Shown here piece by piece: positions 14,301 through 28,100 of a stretch of DNA of 64,000 nucleotides. A model generated the notes under the pieces. The model did no database searches, was not told the DNA's origin, and saw only the letters and a list, made by a program, of their open reading frames with translations. The stretch is from Trogon surrucura (lineage: Eukaryota > Chordata > Aves > Trogoniformes > Trogonidae): contig CM036622.1 in NCBI GenBank assembly GCA_020746105.1, forward strand, positions 18,763,487 through 18,827,486. The letters are read 5' to 3'. Both the position numbers and the translations under genes were made by a program. Position 1 is the stretch's first letter; each line of letters starts with the position of its first letter.

Positions 14301-17300
14301 CATCACTGAGGTGACTCTGTAAGTATCCATACTGCCAGTTCTTTTTTTTCACTTGAGCTGTCACTGTGCATGTGACACAACTCCATATTGCCTCCTCACC
14401 CCATCACTTGCCTACACCACTGGCTATATAGTGAGCTAACAACACCTCCAGCTCTCTCATTTGTAGCTTCTGGAAGTTGGCATAGATGCACAAACCTGTA
14501 GTACTCTGTAAGCTGCAAATGACAGTATTCTGTAGTAAATACTGCAGAAAGACAAGCAGAGTGGGTGGCAACATTTTTCTGTTTCAATTTGAAAAAAAAA
14601 TCTCTGTTTCTCTGTTGAAATTTTCTGACACAGAATTTTCAGATTGCTGGAGCAGGCTGCCATCAAATCCAGCTGGCCTGGCTACAAAATGTGCACGCTG
14701 GCAAGGACTGTCCTTATCTTTTGTAACTGCCGACCTTCCTGTTTCATTGAGCCTGTCCTGTTTTGCACCTAAAATTCACCTTGGCCTGAGCTAGAGGCGT
14801 GCTTTTCTCTAGAGGCTGGGCTTCTCTAGGGAGTTGTGACTCCAGCTTTCTTCAAAATTAGCTTCAAAGCTCTCCAGTTGTGACTATCCTATAGGTGATT
14901 ATTTCCCTTACTTTCTGTAAGTAGAAGGGGGAGCTTGGTTTTGTAACTTAGGTAAGTTGTAGAGTCTAGGCGTATGCACAGGGGAAGAGGTGCTGTGGGA
15001 ATACAACACATAGTTCAGCATCACACACCTCTTCGTCCAGGTCTAAGAGGTGGATGAGCACGAGAGCATGAGGACACAATGAAATGCTACAGGATGACAC
15101 AGTAAGTCTGAGCAGCCCCTGCCCGTATGACACTGTGCCATTGTGAGTGTTGCAGCAGAAAAACTGACTGTCCACAACAAAGTGTGATTCATTACTTCAG
15201 GAGCACCCAGCCTAGCTAAGATGCTTAAATACTATTAGTTTTAGAAAGTTTCAATAGTATGTTTTTTCTAGTAAGTCCTTAATTGTTATTTATTAGTTTG
15301 TGTAATAACTACTTTAAATAATGAAACAAAGAAACTTAAAGAAAATGTGCAACATATCTATTGGAATCAGATATTTAATTCCCGTTTTTTTGGTGTTTGA
15401 CTTACAAACCCATTTCTTAGTAGTACACATAGATTCTTGAGTATCACTAGGGCATCCTTTTCTCCAGAAATGTTTATAGTATTTGCCAGTCTATGTTGCT
15501 GAGTTTAACAATAGAGTGAAGAATACTAGTATTGCTTGTGAAAAAAAAGCTGTATTCCGAGTCACCGGAATCCTAAGCAGTTCCAGGTGTTGCGTACTGT
15601 TTAAAATAGTAAGGATGGAAATTTTCTCAGCCTCTTTTCCTTTTTGTTTTGACTTTTTCTACAGTCGTGAAGGACACTTAACTGACAAGCCCAGAGAATA
15701 CTTGCTTGTCTTGTCACATATCATCTACACTCTTGATATTTGGGGTTTTTCACTCTGACCTATGACCATATTTCTTGATTGACTTGTTTTCTTTATGTTG
15801 GAGCTATGTGTTTCTACAGATAACGGAGTAAGACCATCATCATCTTCCATTTAAAAAAAAATTATTCTGTTCAAGTTGCATAAACCCACCATAGACATCA
15901 AGGTGAACATCATCACTTTCAGCGATGATAATGTTTTCTAATTATTACTGAAGTAGACCAGATAAAAGCTAGTGACCTAAAAATCTCAGAATTGCTTTAT
16001 TAATCCTGTGAATCTCTGGATTCCTCAACCAGAAGGTGGATCTGCTGCATCTGACCAGTGGTCAGACCGATGGACATTCCTGTTCATGGGAATAAGGAGT
16101 TTTTAGTCAGACAGGGCCTTGGAGATGGAGCTTTAGAAACTGCAACATAAATTTGGAAGAAAGCATTTCAAAGGTTTTCCACACCTTAGGGGACACTGAC
16201 TACCACTCTTGCAGATACTTTTTGAAAGAGAAATGTTCCTTAATATTTTACTTCCCTTACAGTTCTGGATGTAACTTTACTCCAATGCTGGCACAGCTTT
16301 CTCTAGAGTGGGCAAAGGTCTTGCAACTGAAATGGAATTTCTGTGAGTGTGGTTACAACACTCTTCCTCTAGAGAATGTGACAAAGTAAACAGAGAAGAA
16401 TGTGCTGAGCAATCATTGTGTGTGCGGTGTTGCCAAGCATGTTAATGCTTCTCGTTTGAAACTCTGAAATTTGTGGGAGTTTATCAGTAGCGCTGCCAAA
16501 TTGCCAACAAGGATTCAGTATTAAATCAACTGTTCAGACTGCAAAGAGATCACCACATCTTTTCCTCTGTTGAGTGCAAGATGCATAATATTAATTCAGT
16601 GGACATTTTCCTGTAGAAGACAGAAGCCACTAAAAGTTTTAGAATAAAATGTTTTCTAAACCTAGCTGAATGCTCAACAGGTTACTGAGTTGGAGCCAGC
16701 TTTCAGATCTTTGTTTGTTGGGAGCTGTACCTAGGCATGGCTTCGAAAATCAGCTTACCAACACACCTCTGTGGAACAGATCCTCTGTCTAGTATCTCTC
16801 ATTGGTATGTGGTGCCACAGCATTCAGCTGTCGGAGACCCAAGTATCCATTCTGACACATTCCATTTCCTTTACTCATCTCACTAACTTACATATGTCCA
16901 GAGCGCTACGCTTTGGATTCTGTGACCAATTAATATAGGGGATAGAGAATATCAGCTGAGTAGTCTTTTCTATTGCAAGACACACAGATTTGGAAATCCC
17001 AGCCCACACAGGAGAGCAATAATGAATAACAAAATTTAAACATAGGAAGGACAAGAAAGAAATAATGCATTACAACTGCGTATTGGAAGGCAACTCACTT
17101 CCTAGCAAGACATGAGGACAAGGTTAGGAAGGCAAAAGAGATTCCAGATTTTTTGGAGTGGTGCCCTGACCAGGACATGTATGTAATGTAGACTGTATTC
17201 TCACTGGCTGTTGTCTCCCAAGCTTTGTCAATGAGGCATCTCATTTTAACGGTTGTTACAGTTGTGCTCTGTTCTGTGACATCACCTAGTTGCGACTATT

Positions 17301-18140
17301 TAATCCTTGCTGTAAAAATAACTGCAGGACCCAAGAATTTCTTTCCTAAATCTGAAATTATCTTCAGACTTCTATATGCAAGCAAGAATTGCTAGGCTTG
17401 AAATGATCGCTTCCTTGTAACACCTTAAATATTAGAAACAGCCAAATGATTGTCTGCATTTTCTTTGAGAAGAACTTTAATGATTATAAGGCAATAACAA
17501 TTCAACATTTCCTTTAATTTCTTAAAACCTGATACTAGTTAAGTGTTAATTGTCAGCTTCTAACTTGCTGAAAAAAAAGTAGTGACTGTATTTCAAATAT
17601 ATTATTCTCTCATTTTTTTTTCAGGAACATCCTAGCAAATAAATTCACTAATAGCATTCTTAGAAACCACAAATTTTAAGTGCATATTAGAGTTCATCTG
17701 CAGAAAATAGTTTTTTGAATCATGAAACCTAGCTTTTAGACAAGATTATCTCCCGCAATCATGTTTCAGCAGCTTAAACAATTCCATCTCAGCTCAAAAT
17801 TATTGCCATGCAACTAAGTCATTGTAAAAGACCATCACCATGCTTTCAAACCAGTGCTAAGCAGAGTGAAATGAGTTACTGCAAATAACCACTAGTTGTT
17901 ATTTCGCCACAAAACAGGAAAAATACTCTGTGATCAATGTATCCAAACCAGACTATGCCACAGACTTTGAATTTTAAGTACTGAATATCCTTACCCAACT
18001 GTCTGCAAATGATGTAGTCACTGAACTTTGAAAAGCATATGCATTGGAGGAAAATTGGAAGGTGCTCACAGATTTTTTTTCCAAAATTATTTTCAGCCAA
18101 ATATGTGACTTATGGCAAATTATTTACCAGTTCCACTAAT

Positions 18141-18156
18141 GAGAGAGAGAGAGAGA
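18141..18156. repeat. (GA)8 microsatellite
   Basis: Eight perfect GA dinucleotides are followed by an A/G-rich tail (AGAAAAGGAAAG). Confidence 0.85.
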
Positions 18157-20952
18157 AGAAAAGGAAAGTTGTACAACAGCTTCAAAATAGAAAACAGAAG
18201 TAGTGCTGAATGTTTCAGGCTACAGTGTAAGGTAGAGATTTGTGCACACAGATCAGGCTTGAACTGGTGCAGCAAACCATGTAAGATGGAATTCATAGCT
18301 TATCACTACGGTCATCTGGAAAATAGATATTTAATTTACTAGCAGCCTCAGCCCACTCTATAGCTAGTGGCAAGTAGGCATCTCCCAAGAGAAGTCATCC
18401 ACTTCACATGAGTGGAATAGTCCTCGACACTGACTACTGAGAAAGCCTCAGTAACCAGCCCAATAGCTCAGACAACTATCTTTCAGTAGGTTAATGTTAA
18501 GTCGCAGGAATCCTATTTACAGGAGGGCCTAGTTGAAGCCAAAATTATGGTTCAAAGTTTATCGTGTGCAGTAAACTTATTTACATTATGCAAACACTTT
18601 TTGTCACAAGGTCCTCTGGCCAGTGAAGGCCAAACACATTCATGACATGGTTGTCCTGTCCTTGGAGGGGTTCTTGCTCTGTGAAGCACAACAGCCCTGG
18701 GGCTGGCAGCACTGGGAAAGAGCAGCTCACAGAACAAAGGGCTCGTAGCTGAGCCGCACACAAATGAGGAAAGGAAGCCATTTATCATCTTTAGGCCATA
18801 ATGGAGAGCCGCTTCCTATTAATTAGAGAAACACAGAAATTGCAGGAAAATAAAATTAAAAAAAAACACAAGCCCAAGAAAACAAGAAACTTACGTAATA
18901 TGATCTCAGAGCTGGCTGATTTGCTAATGTAAAACAGGGCGGAAAAAAAAAAAAAAGACTGATAATGTGGAACACTAAGGCATGACTGCTGAGCTCATAG
19001 AAAAAACATGCGGAAAATACTATTCAAAACACTGGCCAAATGACTTCATGTGAAAGGCAGATTTCTTCTCTTCCAGCGGGCAGAATGTTCCAAAGGAACC
19101 TGCAAGCATCTGCCTGTGTGCTCTTTCCATTTGCAGGCGGTTTGGGTATCGCGGGGCCAAATGGGCAGTGTTTGGTTTGCATAACGCATATATCTTTGTC
19201 ATGGGTTATTAATTAGCTAGACTGCACCTGAGATATTTTTCTTGCCTGAGCTCTAGCTGTAAGGCTAGGAGCATTTTCTGTGGTTTCAAGTGGCTGGGGA
19301 GCAAAAAAAAGTTCCTTATCAGATGCAGTCGCTCAGCTCTAGCTCTCTAGATACAAATGGTAATAGAAGCAGAATTAGCAGCAGGATATGGCCAGTCCCT
19401 GTTTTTCAAAACTGGAGTCTGAAGCATGAGCAGATGACCCAAGGACACTCCTTACTGCTTCAATTTAGTAACCATGTACACTTCTTATTATTTTCATAGT
19501 ATTTATAAATGGGTGAAGAAATAGGTGTTAGATCAGGTAGATTTTAAAAAATGTAAAAAATGCTGTAAAAAAAAAAAAGAAGATTTACAAGGCAAAACTC
19601 CCCTTTTCTTTCATGTACTGCAAAGAGAGTTTAACAATGATGCTTTAGGAGAAGATAGTATGTTGCACTAAAATAGATGTCCAGTATTTTGCATAGAAGG
19701 TGATTTTCAAAACCTTCAGTAGCTCCTAAAATTTTAGGAGGAATTTTTCCATGTGCTTATGAATTCTGGTTCCTACTATCACGCACTCAAGCACTACACA
19801 CTTTTGCTATTATTGGCAGGAAAATGAGTTTGACAGGGGCACATCAGAGGCTTGAGAGACAAAACTGTTGGCCTCTGTTTCTCATGCTGTTTTTCCTGCC
19901 CTCACAAAATCTATAATAAGCCTGGGCATTGAATGAGATCCCACACATGCTGAGAAACAAACAGCTAATAGAAAGAGATCCCAGATGTCCCTTTTGAGGT
20001 GAACATGGTCCTCTCCTCAACAGGCATCTCTCCTTCACTGGAACAAGGGTAAATGTACCACGTCAGCACTAATCGTGTGACCAGAGTCTCTGTCACCTCC
20101 TTCCTTCCTAGCAAACCTGTGCTTCCGATCTGTGTATTTTTGGAAGCATCAGAGTGAAGACAAAACTGAAGTTTTAACCCTTGCCCAGTACAAAAAAGAT
20201 GGGGAGTATTTTTGCTCTGGTTACTAGGTGCTTGTCTGAGCAGCGGTGTGTTGTTTTGTCTTTAGTTACCAGCTTCCCTGACACCTGGTGTTATGACACA
20301 GAGGTACCTTCTAATTCTTTGACAAGCTCAGTAACTAAATGAATTATTTCATTGCTCATAACTGTTACATGCACCATCTTGCCTTGATAGTGTTATCACC
20401 TGGCTTAAACTAGTACCTTTCATGTAAAAGCAACCAGGAGAGCCCAGTTTTAAGCAACAGCATTTTTCTGTTAGGTCGGGCAATGAGCTGATTCACATGT
20501 AGCTTGGCTTTTGATTCTTTTTAAAGATCTGTGCAGATGCCATGGCAACTGACCCAGGCTAGGAGAGGCAGGCTGGGCATTACTAAATGAGGCTTTGAGC
20601 TTTTTAGTGCAGGACGCTGGAGAATAGCCTTACTTCCATATATGTGGCACTCCATCAGGCTTTTAAAATATTTTTTTCATTAAGAAAATGTTTTTGTATA
20701 ATTTATGGCCTGAGGCAAAACAGCCTTGGCATTTGCAAAGGCTCTAAAGATTTTTAAAATTTGACTAGTCCCTAGTACTTCAGTAAACTGAGCATAGGAA
20801 TCACATAAGGGATATGGGGTGTATCAGGAGTTTGTCTTTTTTCTGTTATTCATATAGGAAACATACAGTGCATAACAAACTTTGTTCTGAGTCATTGCAT
20901 TTACCAAGAATAGATCTAAGAGCTGCAACAGTCTATGACAGAGATAAGTAAG

Positions 20953-22147
20953 TGTGGTGGGTTAACCCTGGCCAGCCGCCAGGTACCCACACAGCCACTC
21001 TCTCACTCCCCCTTCACTGCCAGACAGGGGGAGAAAATATTTCCAAGGGCTCAGGGGTTGAGATAAGGACAGAGAGATCACTCTTATTTACCGTCTCGGG
21101 CAAAACAGACTCTATTTTTGGGGAAATTAGGTACATTTATTAAGAGAACTAATCAGAGAGGAGTAGTGAGAAGTGAGAAAGAGCAAACAGATCTTAAAAA
21201 ACAGAACACCTTCCCCCTATCACTTGCTTCTCCCCGGGCCTAACATCAATCCCAGTTTCTCCACCCCCTTCCCCCGAGCGGCGCAGGGGGACAGGGAATG
21301 GGGGTTGTGGTCAGTTCATCCGACGTTGGTTCCACTGTTTCTTCACTCCGGGGGAGGACTCTTCACTCTTCCCCAGGGCCATTGTGGGGTCCCTCTCACA
21401 GGAGACAAGCTTCATGCTCTCTTCTCCGGCGTGAGTCGTCCCACGAAGGGCAATTCATCACAAACTGCCCAACGTGAGACACCTCATGAGGGGCAGCCCA
21501 CCCCTCGTGAGTCTGAGGCACAGTCCTTCGGGGGAAACTGCTCCAGCGAGAGTCACCTGCAGCGTCCCAAAAGTCCCACCAGCCAACCTGCTCCAGCGTG
21601 GGCATTCCTCTCTTCCACGGGCTACAGGTTCCGGCAGCGACTTGCTCTGATGCGGGCTTCCCGTGGGCTACAGTCCCCTTCAGGCATCCACCCACATGGC
21701 GTGGAGTCCTCTACACAGTGGACATCTACGCGGTGATCCTCACGGTGGACATCTGCACCTCGCCCATGGGCTGCAGGGGGACAACCCGCTTCACCATGGT
21801 CTTCACCACAGACCCGGGGGACTCTCTCTGCTCCGGCGCCTGGAGCTCATCCTCCCCCACCTCCTTCTTCACTGACCTTGGTGTCTGCACAGATTCTCAC
21901 TCCTCCATCTCTGTGCCACCTGTTACGGCGTAGTTCTTTTCCCCATTCTTAAATATGGTTTTCACAGAGGCGTTCCTCTGTTATCATTTTACTGATAGGC
22001 TTAGCCTTGGCCAGCAGCGAGTCCCTCTTTGGAGCTGGCTGGCATTGGCTCTGTCAAACTTGGGGAGCTTCTAGCAGCTTCTTGTAGAAGCCACCCTGCA
22101 GCTCCCCCCTCACCGCCAAAATCCAGCCAGGCCAAACCAAAACAACA
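20953..22147 (-). mobile_element. Solo LTR of an avian endogenous retrovirus, minus-strand orientation
   Basis: A GC-rich block of about 1.2 kb sits abruptly in AT-rich flanks. It starts TGTGGTGGGTTAACCCTGG and ends ...CCAAAACAACA, so it has TG...CA termini. I recognise the text as a type repeated many times in bird genomes; I cannot name the subfamily. Orientation comes from regulatory signals read on the minus strand. CCAAT lies at 22,044-22,048. An ATATTTAAG TATA-like box lies about 90 bp further on, at 21,949-21,957. AATAAA lies at 21,136-21,141, near the 3' end. This gives a long transcribed part of about 0.8 kb. No internal retroviral genes or second LTR flank it, so it is read as a solo LTR. 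No convincing target-site duplication is visible (GTAAG on the left, AGAAA or ACAAG on the right). The 187-codon plus-strand ORF inside it is a chance frame. Confidence 0.85.
21560..21790. repeat. Degenerate tandem motif inside the LTR
   Basis: Variants of CTGCTCCAGCG, CACGGGCTACAG/CATGGGCTGCAG and GTGGACATCTRC recur every few tens of bases. This gives an imperfect tandem array within the transcribed part of the minus-strand LTR. The units have drifted too far to give an exact period by eye. Confidence 0.55.
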
Positions 22148-25100
22148 AGAAAAGCAGGAAAACCAAAGATGGCATACAGGCATTTTTCCGTGCTATGTGG
22201 TCTAGAGGTAGAAGCAACATCATAAAAGAGATCTGTAAAAGGTTAACAGCTCCCTGCTTCTGTTTAAATCTAAACTGAGCTGGAAACTATTGTCTCATAA
22301 AGAATTGAGATGCCACCAGTAAAACTTTCTCTCTTTGAAGTACAGTAAGTCCTGGATTCTGGTGTATTTTTATTAGGCAGGTTTTAATCTCAATTTCAGG
22401 GGAAAAGAATTGCATCCTGGTGTAACTCTTTCAGATAGGTTGCTCCCTCCTGGCATAGAGTACTGGGCAAAATACCATATTGCCTAGATAAGGAGGATTT
22501 TGTAATTGTAATTATGCTCCACATTTTCTCTTAAGAAAATTTTCTTCACTGTTTCATTTTTAAACCAGATGAAAATATGTCATGTACCTTAATATAGGGT
22601 TGAAATCTTAATTCCAGTTTTATGAGGTCTATGAAACTGATATGTATTGTGCAGTGTGGGAATTACTCCCAGGTGGCTGCTAGGAAAGCCTGGTGTCCCT
22701 ACATATCAAGTGCTAGTCTCCTACAAGTACATGTGTGATCTGTGTGTGTACAACATATTTTGTGTTACAATTTAATGAGATAAAGACAAGTGGAATGTGC
22801 ACATTTAATCAGTTCAAATGACAGTATTTCCTAACCCGCATCACCAAGAAAGGCTCACAGCTGTTCAGGCTCATTCCAGTGAATAAGAGCTTTCAAAGAA
22901 AAAATGAACCATAAAAAATACTAGAAATCAAACTGTAATTAGAGGCAACTGGTAATCTTTCTGCCTTAATTACTGCACTGCAATTCTCCTTACTTCAGAG
23001 AGAGAACTCCTGTGGGAATTTTGCCCATTGAATTGTTTAGGGGAAAAAAATGAAACACATGTAACATTTTGTCCATTTCCCTCTTGTGTGGCTTTTTATT
23101 TTATCCTAAAGACTGTCAGGTTCATGTCCTTTTAATGTCATTGTCTGGGAACATGTTAGCTGTGGTACGGAAGTGACAAAGAAAAATTCTGAAATCTTAT
23201 GGAAGAATTAATAAAACTTTTAACAGAGCATGCTCTGCATCACTGTAGAAACAAGTGATTTATAATTTTCAAGGGAAATTGTTTAGAAAGTACTTGAAAC
23301 TAGTTTTATGGAGTAGGGTGTACTACTTCATCTGTCTTGCATCTAGTGGATTGTACGTGTTTCTCTAGATTAGATCTACCCTCTCTCTTTGCTCCTCACT
23401 CTTCATATCCCCTTTCAGGACGTGTTTCTCTAGTGCTTGTTTTTGCCCGTTGCTAGGATTGTCCACACTCTGAACAAAGTTCTTCTCTTTTTTCCCCGCT
23501 CTTCATCTTCGCCACTGTTAATCTCGTCTTTCCTTTCCTATACCAAACTTTAAACCTGTAGGTTTTGGAGAAGAGACTGCTGTGGGTATACTCTAGCCAT
23601 CATCTGTAGGGCTTGTCCTTCTGTCTTGGATGTGCCTCTGCTCACTAGATCCCTTCCACTGCTTCATTTGAATGTGAGGGTGAGATTCACTCATTTGAAC
23701 ATAGGTGTCCAGAAACTTTTCAATGACTTAGGATATTCCCAAAGGCCTTCAGTTGTCTGTCTTGAAATCTCTCATAGGCCCATATGAGAATGTTTGAGAT
23801 ACTCTAGGACGTCTAAACTGACTTTGTTGTCTGTGTTGAAGTAACTGAACTGTTTCTTTTTAGTCCCTCTTCTCTGGTAAAACAACTTATTCTCTGTGAC
23901 AAATAACAAGTCTGCATGCACAAGCCAACCTGTCAGATGTATCCTCCCAGGCATACAGATTTCCTGGGAAGCTCCAAACATTTTTGCCCTTGAAAATTGT
24001 TTGTACAATATCAACTTCCAGTACTTGAAAGTTACAGAAATATGAGTAAGTCACTGTGCCACGTTAAGGCTTATCCCTTGATAAACCACATTTACTACCA
24101 GGATATTGAAAAAAGACGGATAAATTATCACCCATACTTGAATCCACATCCTAGTTTACCTCATCGTACTTTTTCATAGGGGGCTTGACAGAAGGAAACA
24201 CACTTGGGATTTTAACCCACTTGTAGCACTAAAATTCCTATTTCTCAGTTTGTGATTCTCTACTTCCTAGTCCCTGATAACCCTGTTGCTTCTTACTTTT
24301 CTGGTGATGATGCAACCCAGTCAGGAACTTTGGGCGCAAGACTGAACAAGAGCACTGCCAGATCAAATTCTGATAGATTTTATATTGTCCTAGACTCTAA
24401 CTCCACACAGGTCCTCTAGAGTAACTGTGAAGCTCAGCACTACTTCAGATAAATAGGACTTTGAAAATGGTGGCACAGCCTAATTCTGAACGCACTCGTG
24501 TCTTGAGAAACCACAATGAATTCAATCTAACTGATCCAAGAATCTGGCTGCCCTCTTTGTTTCCTTTTCAGGGTAAATATTTGACCTTAAATGCCAGATT
24601 ATGAAACAAATTACAGAAAATGTGATGTTTTTTCTATGAAATTAATCCAATATAACCATAGAATATGACTTGTCAGGCTGGACTCTGTCACCCTGGGATT
24701 TTCTTATATGTGCAAGTATTACCAGAAGAGTCAAAAGAAGTGACCCTTTGGAGCCCTTTACGGGAAAAAAAAGCCAGGCACCACCATTTTTCTGAAATAG
24801 TTGAATGGTGCTTCTTAAAGATATACTTAACTGATGTGCGAAAACATCCGTCTGAAAATCAGTTCTTTTGCCAAATTTTGTATCTCATCCTAAGTGTATT
24901 TGTAAAGGCACATTGGGAAATCTGTGGGCAGTTGTTACCAGCAGTAGTTTTGCCGAATATCGTCTCCAAAAAACCAATCAATTTTAACCTAGTTTCCTGC
25001 CTTCAGACACAGCCAACATTTTGAGATATAGGTTAATTAACATTGCTGTGCACTTAGCCAGGTATACAATGTTGATTTTGTACTTCTGTGTGCAAAAGGA

Positions 25101-28100
25101 TTCCCTCTTAATCTCTCCAGCCACTAGATTATGGCCTGAAGACTGACTATGTTGAGAGGAAAGATTTTTAGGTAACAGTCTGATCTTGTGGGGCAGTATC
25201 ACAAGACAGTAGAAAACAAACACTTGGCTGTGGAGACAAGTTGTCAGGTTTCCTTTAAAGTTTTGTTTCTTTTTTTTCCTTTTTTTTGGTGTAATTTTGA
25301 AAGATTAATCACTGCTCTGTCAAGCATTGCCAAGGTCTATGATACACATTTGTACTAGAGACTCTAGGAGCTTGGTTCTTGTAGCATGTGCTAACAGTAG
25401 AAAAATTTTAACAGCCTACTACTTATGAAGCAAGAACTGATTAAGCAAAATAAAAAAAAGTTAATAGAAATATTTGAACAAAACTAGAATTAGTAAGACT
25501 TCTGGTGTCTTCTCACAGCAACACGGGATGCTGAAGTGAGCCTGCCTCTGCCCCTCACCATGCTACAGACCACTGGATTTACTCAGCAGCTCAGCAGCTA
25601 CTTGCCATCACTGAGCATCTCCCCACTTTGCCAGGTGGCCAGCAGTCAGTCAGCCCCATCTGAAGAGTGGCTGAACTGTGTCTCCTTGCCAGGTTTGATA
25701 ACTGAGACATTTTGCAAAAAACCCAGAACTGTCAGGGGAAGCGTTTATAAAGCAACCACAACCACTTCTCTGTAGTACTTTCCCAGATTTTTCCTGCCTC
25801 AGAGCTCTCCTAGATCAGTTTTCCCTCTTCTCCACCTTCATTTTCCCAGGTACTTGGGTAGCCACTCTAGAGTTTATTGTTCAAAAAAAACTTTTGATTT
25901 GCAGAGTTTTTATCGCTGCACATAGTACAATGCCAGAAATCCATCTCCACTGAAGGAGATTCTCTCTTAACTGTGTTTTAACCCTTTCCTTAACTTAAAG
26001 CATGGAGAACCAAGTCCAAAACTCTTAAAAGGCTACAGAATGCAACTTTGCTGGGAAAAAAATCCTAAATAGCTCAGTTCCAAATAAAATGATTAAGAAC
26101 GAACAATAGGGTTTTTTAATTCACTCTAACACCAGAGTTAGGCAACACAATTCAGCGGAAATTTCTATGTCATTGATTGAGTCAAAATACTTTCTCTGAC
26201 AGATCACAAAATGGGTTTGCAGCATTTCCAAACAGCTGGAGAAATAATCATGCAAGGAAAAGGGCAGCAGCTGTGAGATGTCAAAGTCTTACCAGGAAAG
26301 GAATTCTAGAAATGTAACAGACATTTTGAAGTCCCTATCATCTGTCCAAACCCCCCAATCTCTCTTTCTATCTTGCCTACGTATGTCTTAAACACCATTA
26401 AAAGAAATTACTGATATGGTATAGTTCTGGTTTGCAATTTATATAACCTGATATTTGAAAAAAAACCTATCCATAAATAAAAGTAGAGAGCTCTTTGTCT
26501 TAGGGGTCTAATGTCTCAGCTTTAAGTATTAAATTGTTTCTTAAGAACTCATGAAGTATGGACACCCATTTGAATCCAGTAATTCCAGTTTGTTCTGTGA
26601 GACAGAGAGACAGAAAGAAAACCTCTAAAACTGGAAGCACACAGGAACCAGGACTTTCAGGCCACTAAACAATTGAACGTACAGCTTGCCTTTTTCGGCA
26701 TACTCCTAAATCTCACTGGGAATACTGCTTACGTGCACTGTGGAATGAGTAATTTCTTGAGCAGCAAACACTGGTTGTCCTGGGACTGCAAGTTCGAAGA
26801 ATACGGATGAACTTCACGAAGAGAAAATGGAGAGCAGGCAAGTGCAGTCAGCATAGTGATTTTAGGGGAAAATTTGTCTGGGATTTGCTCTGGGAACAGT
26901 TTGAGTTTGTGCGGATTTTCTTGAACCACCCAAATGTAGAACATTTTTCTTCACACTAAAGGGACACTATTTTCAGTTTGTAAATCTTCAGCAAAAGCGA
27001 AAAGAGAGTTTAGTTAGCGCTCTTGAACTCTCATATATGTATTTCACACGCATCCTCTCAGCAATATTAAAATACAGAGAAATACTGACCAGCATATATT
27101 TTGTTTGTTGAACCTTGCTTTTACTTCTTTGATTCATTATGAAGCAGCTTTGTACTATGGGCGCACTCGACTTGCCATCTTCTGTAGGTACAATCTCTGT
27201 AACAACCTCCAACAATAAAATCCTCTTGACCTCAGTGGCAGCAAGAATATATGTTAGGCAGAATCAAAGATCAGTGAGCAGGAACACCGAGCAGATGGCA
27301 GTCTCAGATTTACGATCTGAAAATCCACTGTTTTCATCAATACTGTATAAATAGCTAAATGCATCTAGTGGTGATTTTGTTGGACCTAAGTATGGGGCTG
27401 CAGCAATGAAGGATGCGTTCTGGAAGGACCTAGCAGCCCCGTGCAAGGACACATTCTTAGAGTTCAGTTCCTTTGGGCCATTTTAGCACAGCCTGTCCAA
27501 GATTCCTATTGGTCTCATGGGCACCAAAGTGAGTTTTGTTTTATTCAGTTTGGAAAACTTATTTCTGGTTTCTGCATGGGTGCTGAGGCTTTTGAAAATC
27601 TGGTCATTTACTCGAGATATTCAGCCCTTCTGAAAGGAAAGCTTGTACTGCAGTGTTTTTCATGCATATTTATACAAGACAGAAGTGTAGGAAAAAATAT
27701 CTCTTAGCCAGCACAACCTGTAAAAAAACTACTAACAACACAGGGCAGACATAGCTATGTTGAAGAAAAGGGGGTCTTCTGATGTATTTTGTGTCATGAG
27801 GCATTAAACAGAAAGTCTCCACTAGGAGGATCTGCCAATTAATCCCCATTAGCCCAACCTTTCCGACCGTTTCTGATTTGGTCAGGAGACAAGGGTTGGC
27901 ACCTCCTGCTAAGTGTTCAGAGCACTTGGCATGGCTCTAAGTTTTGGTAGGATGCTAGTGAAATACCTAGAATGGAATTCTGCCTTAATATAAGTTACCC
28001 TACCGTTACTGTGAAGTGTGTCCACCCAAGCTTACCTAGTCTTGTCTGTCTTCCTGTACACACACTGTCAAGCAACGCAATTTCCATCACTTACACCATG

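Larger units (their letters stand above)
2873..20952. other. 18 kb intergenic AT-rich block without a supported gene
   Basis: All ORFs here are under about 140 codons (for example 4485-4883 minus, 5067-5483 minus, 13,076-13,477 plus). None shows a domain, signal peptide, splice-site pattern or codon bias I can defend. The block holds only simple features: an AAAC microsatellite near 5522-5545, a TATATG-rich stretch near 4908-4932, a GATG microsatellite at 11,302-11,321, a GA run at 18,141-18,156, an A/C-rich low-complexity patch near 10,988-11,020 and several poly-A runs. Conserved non-coding elements could be present but cannot be identified without an alignment. Confidence 0.55.

Noticed and set aside
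21173..21736. 187-codon plus-strand ORF
   Set aside because: It lies inside the GC-rich LTR and is antisense to it. It has no retroviral or other domain, so it is a chance frame.
24665..25024. 119-codon plus-strand ORF
   Set aside because: The predicted sequence has no family resemblance and no flanking splice sites worth noting.
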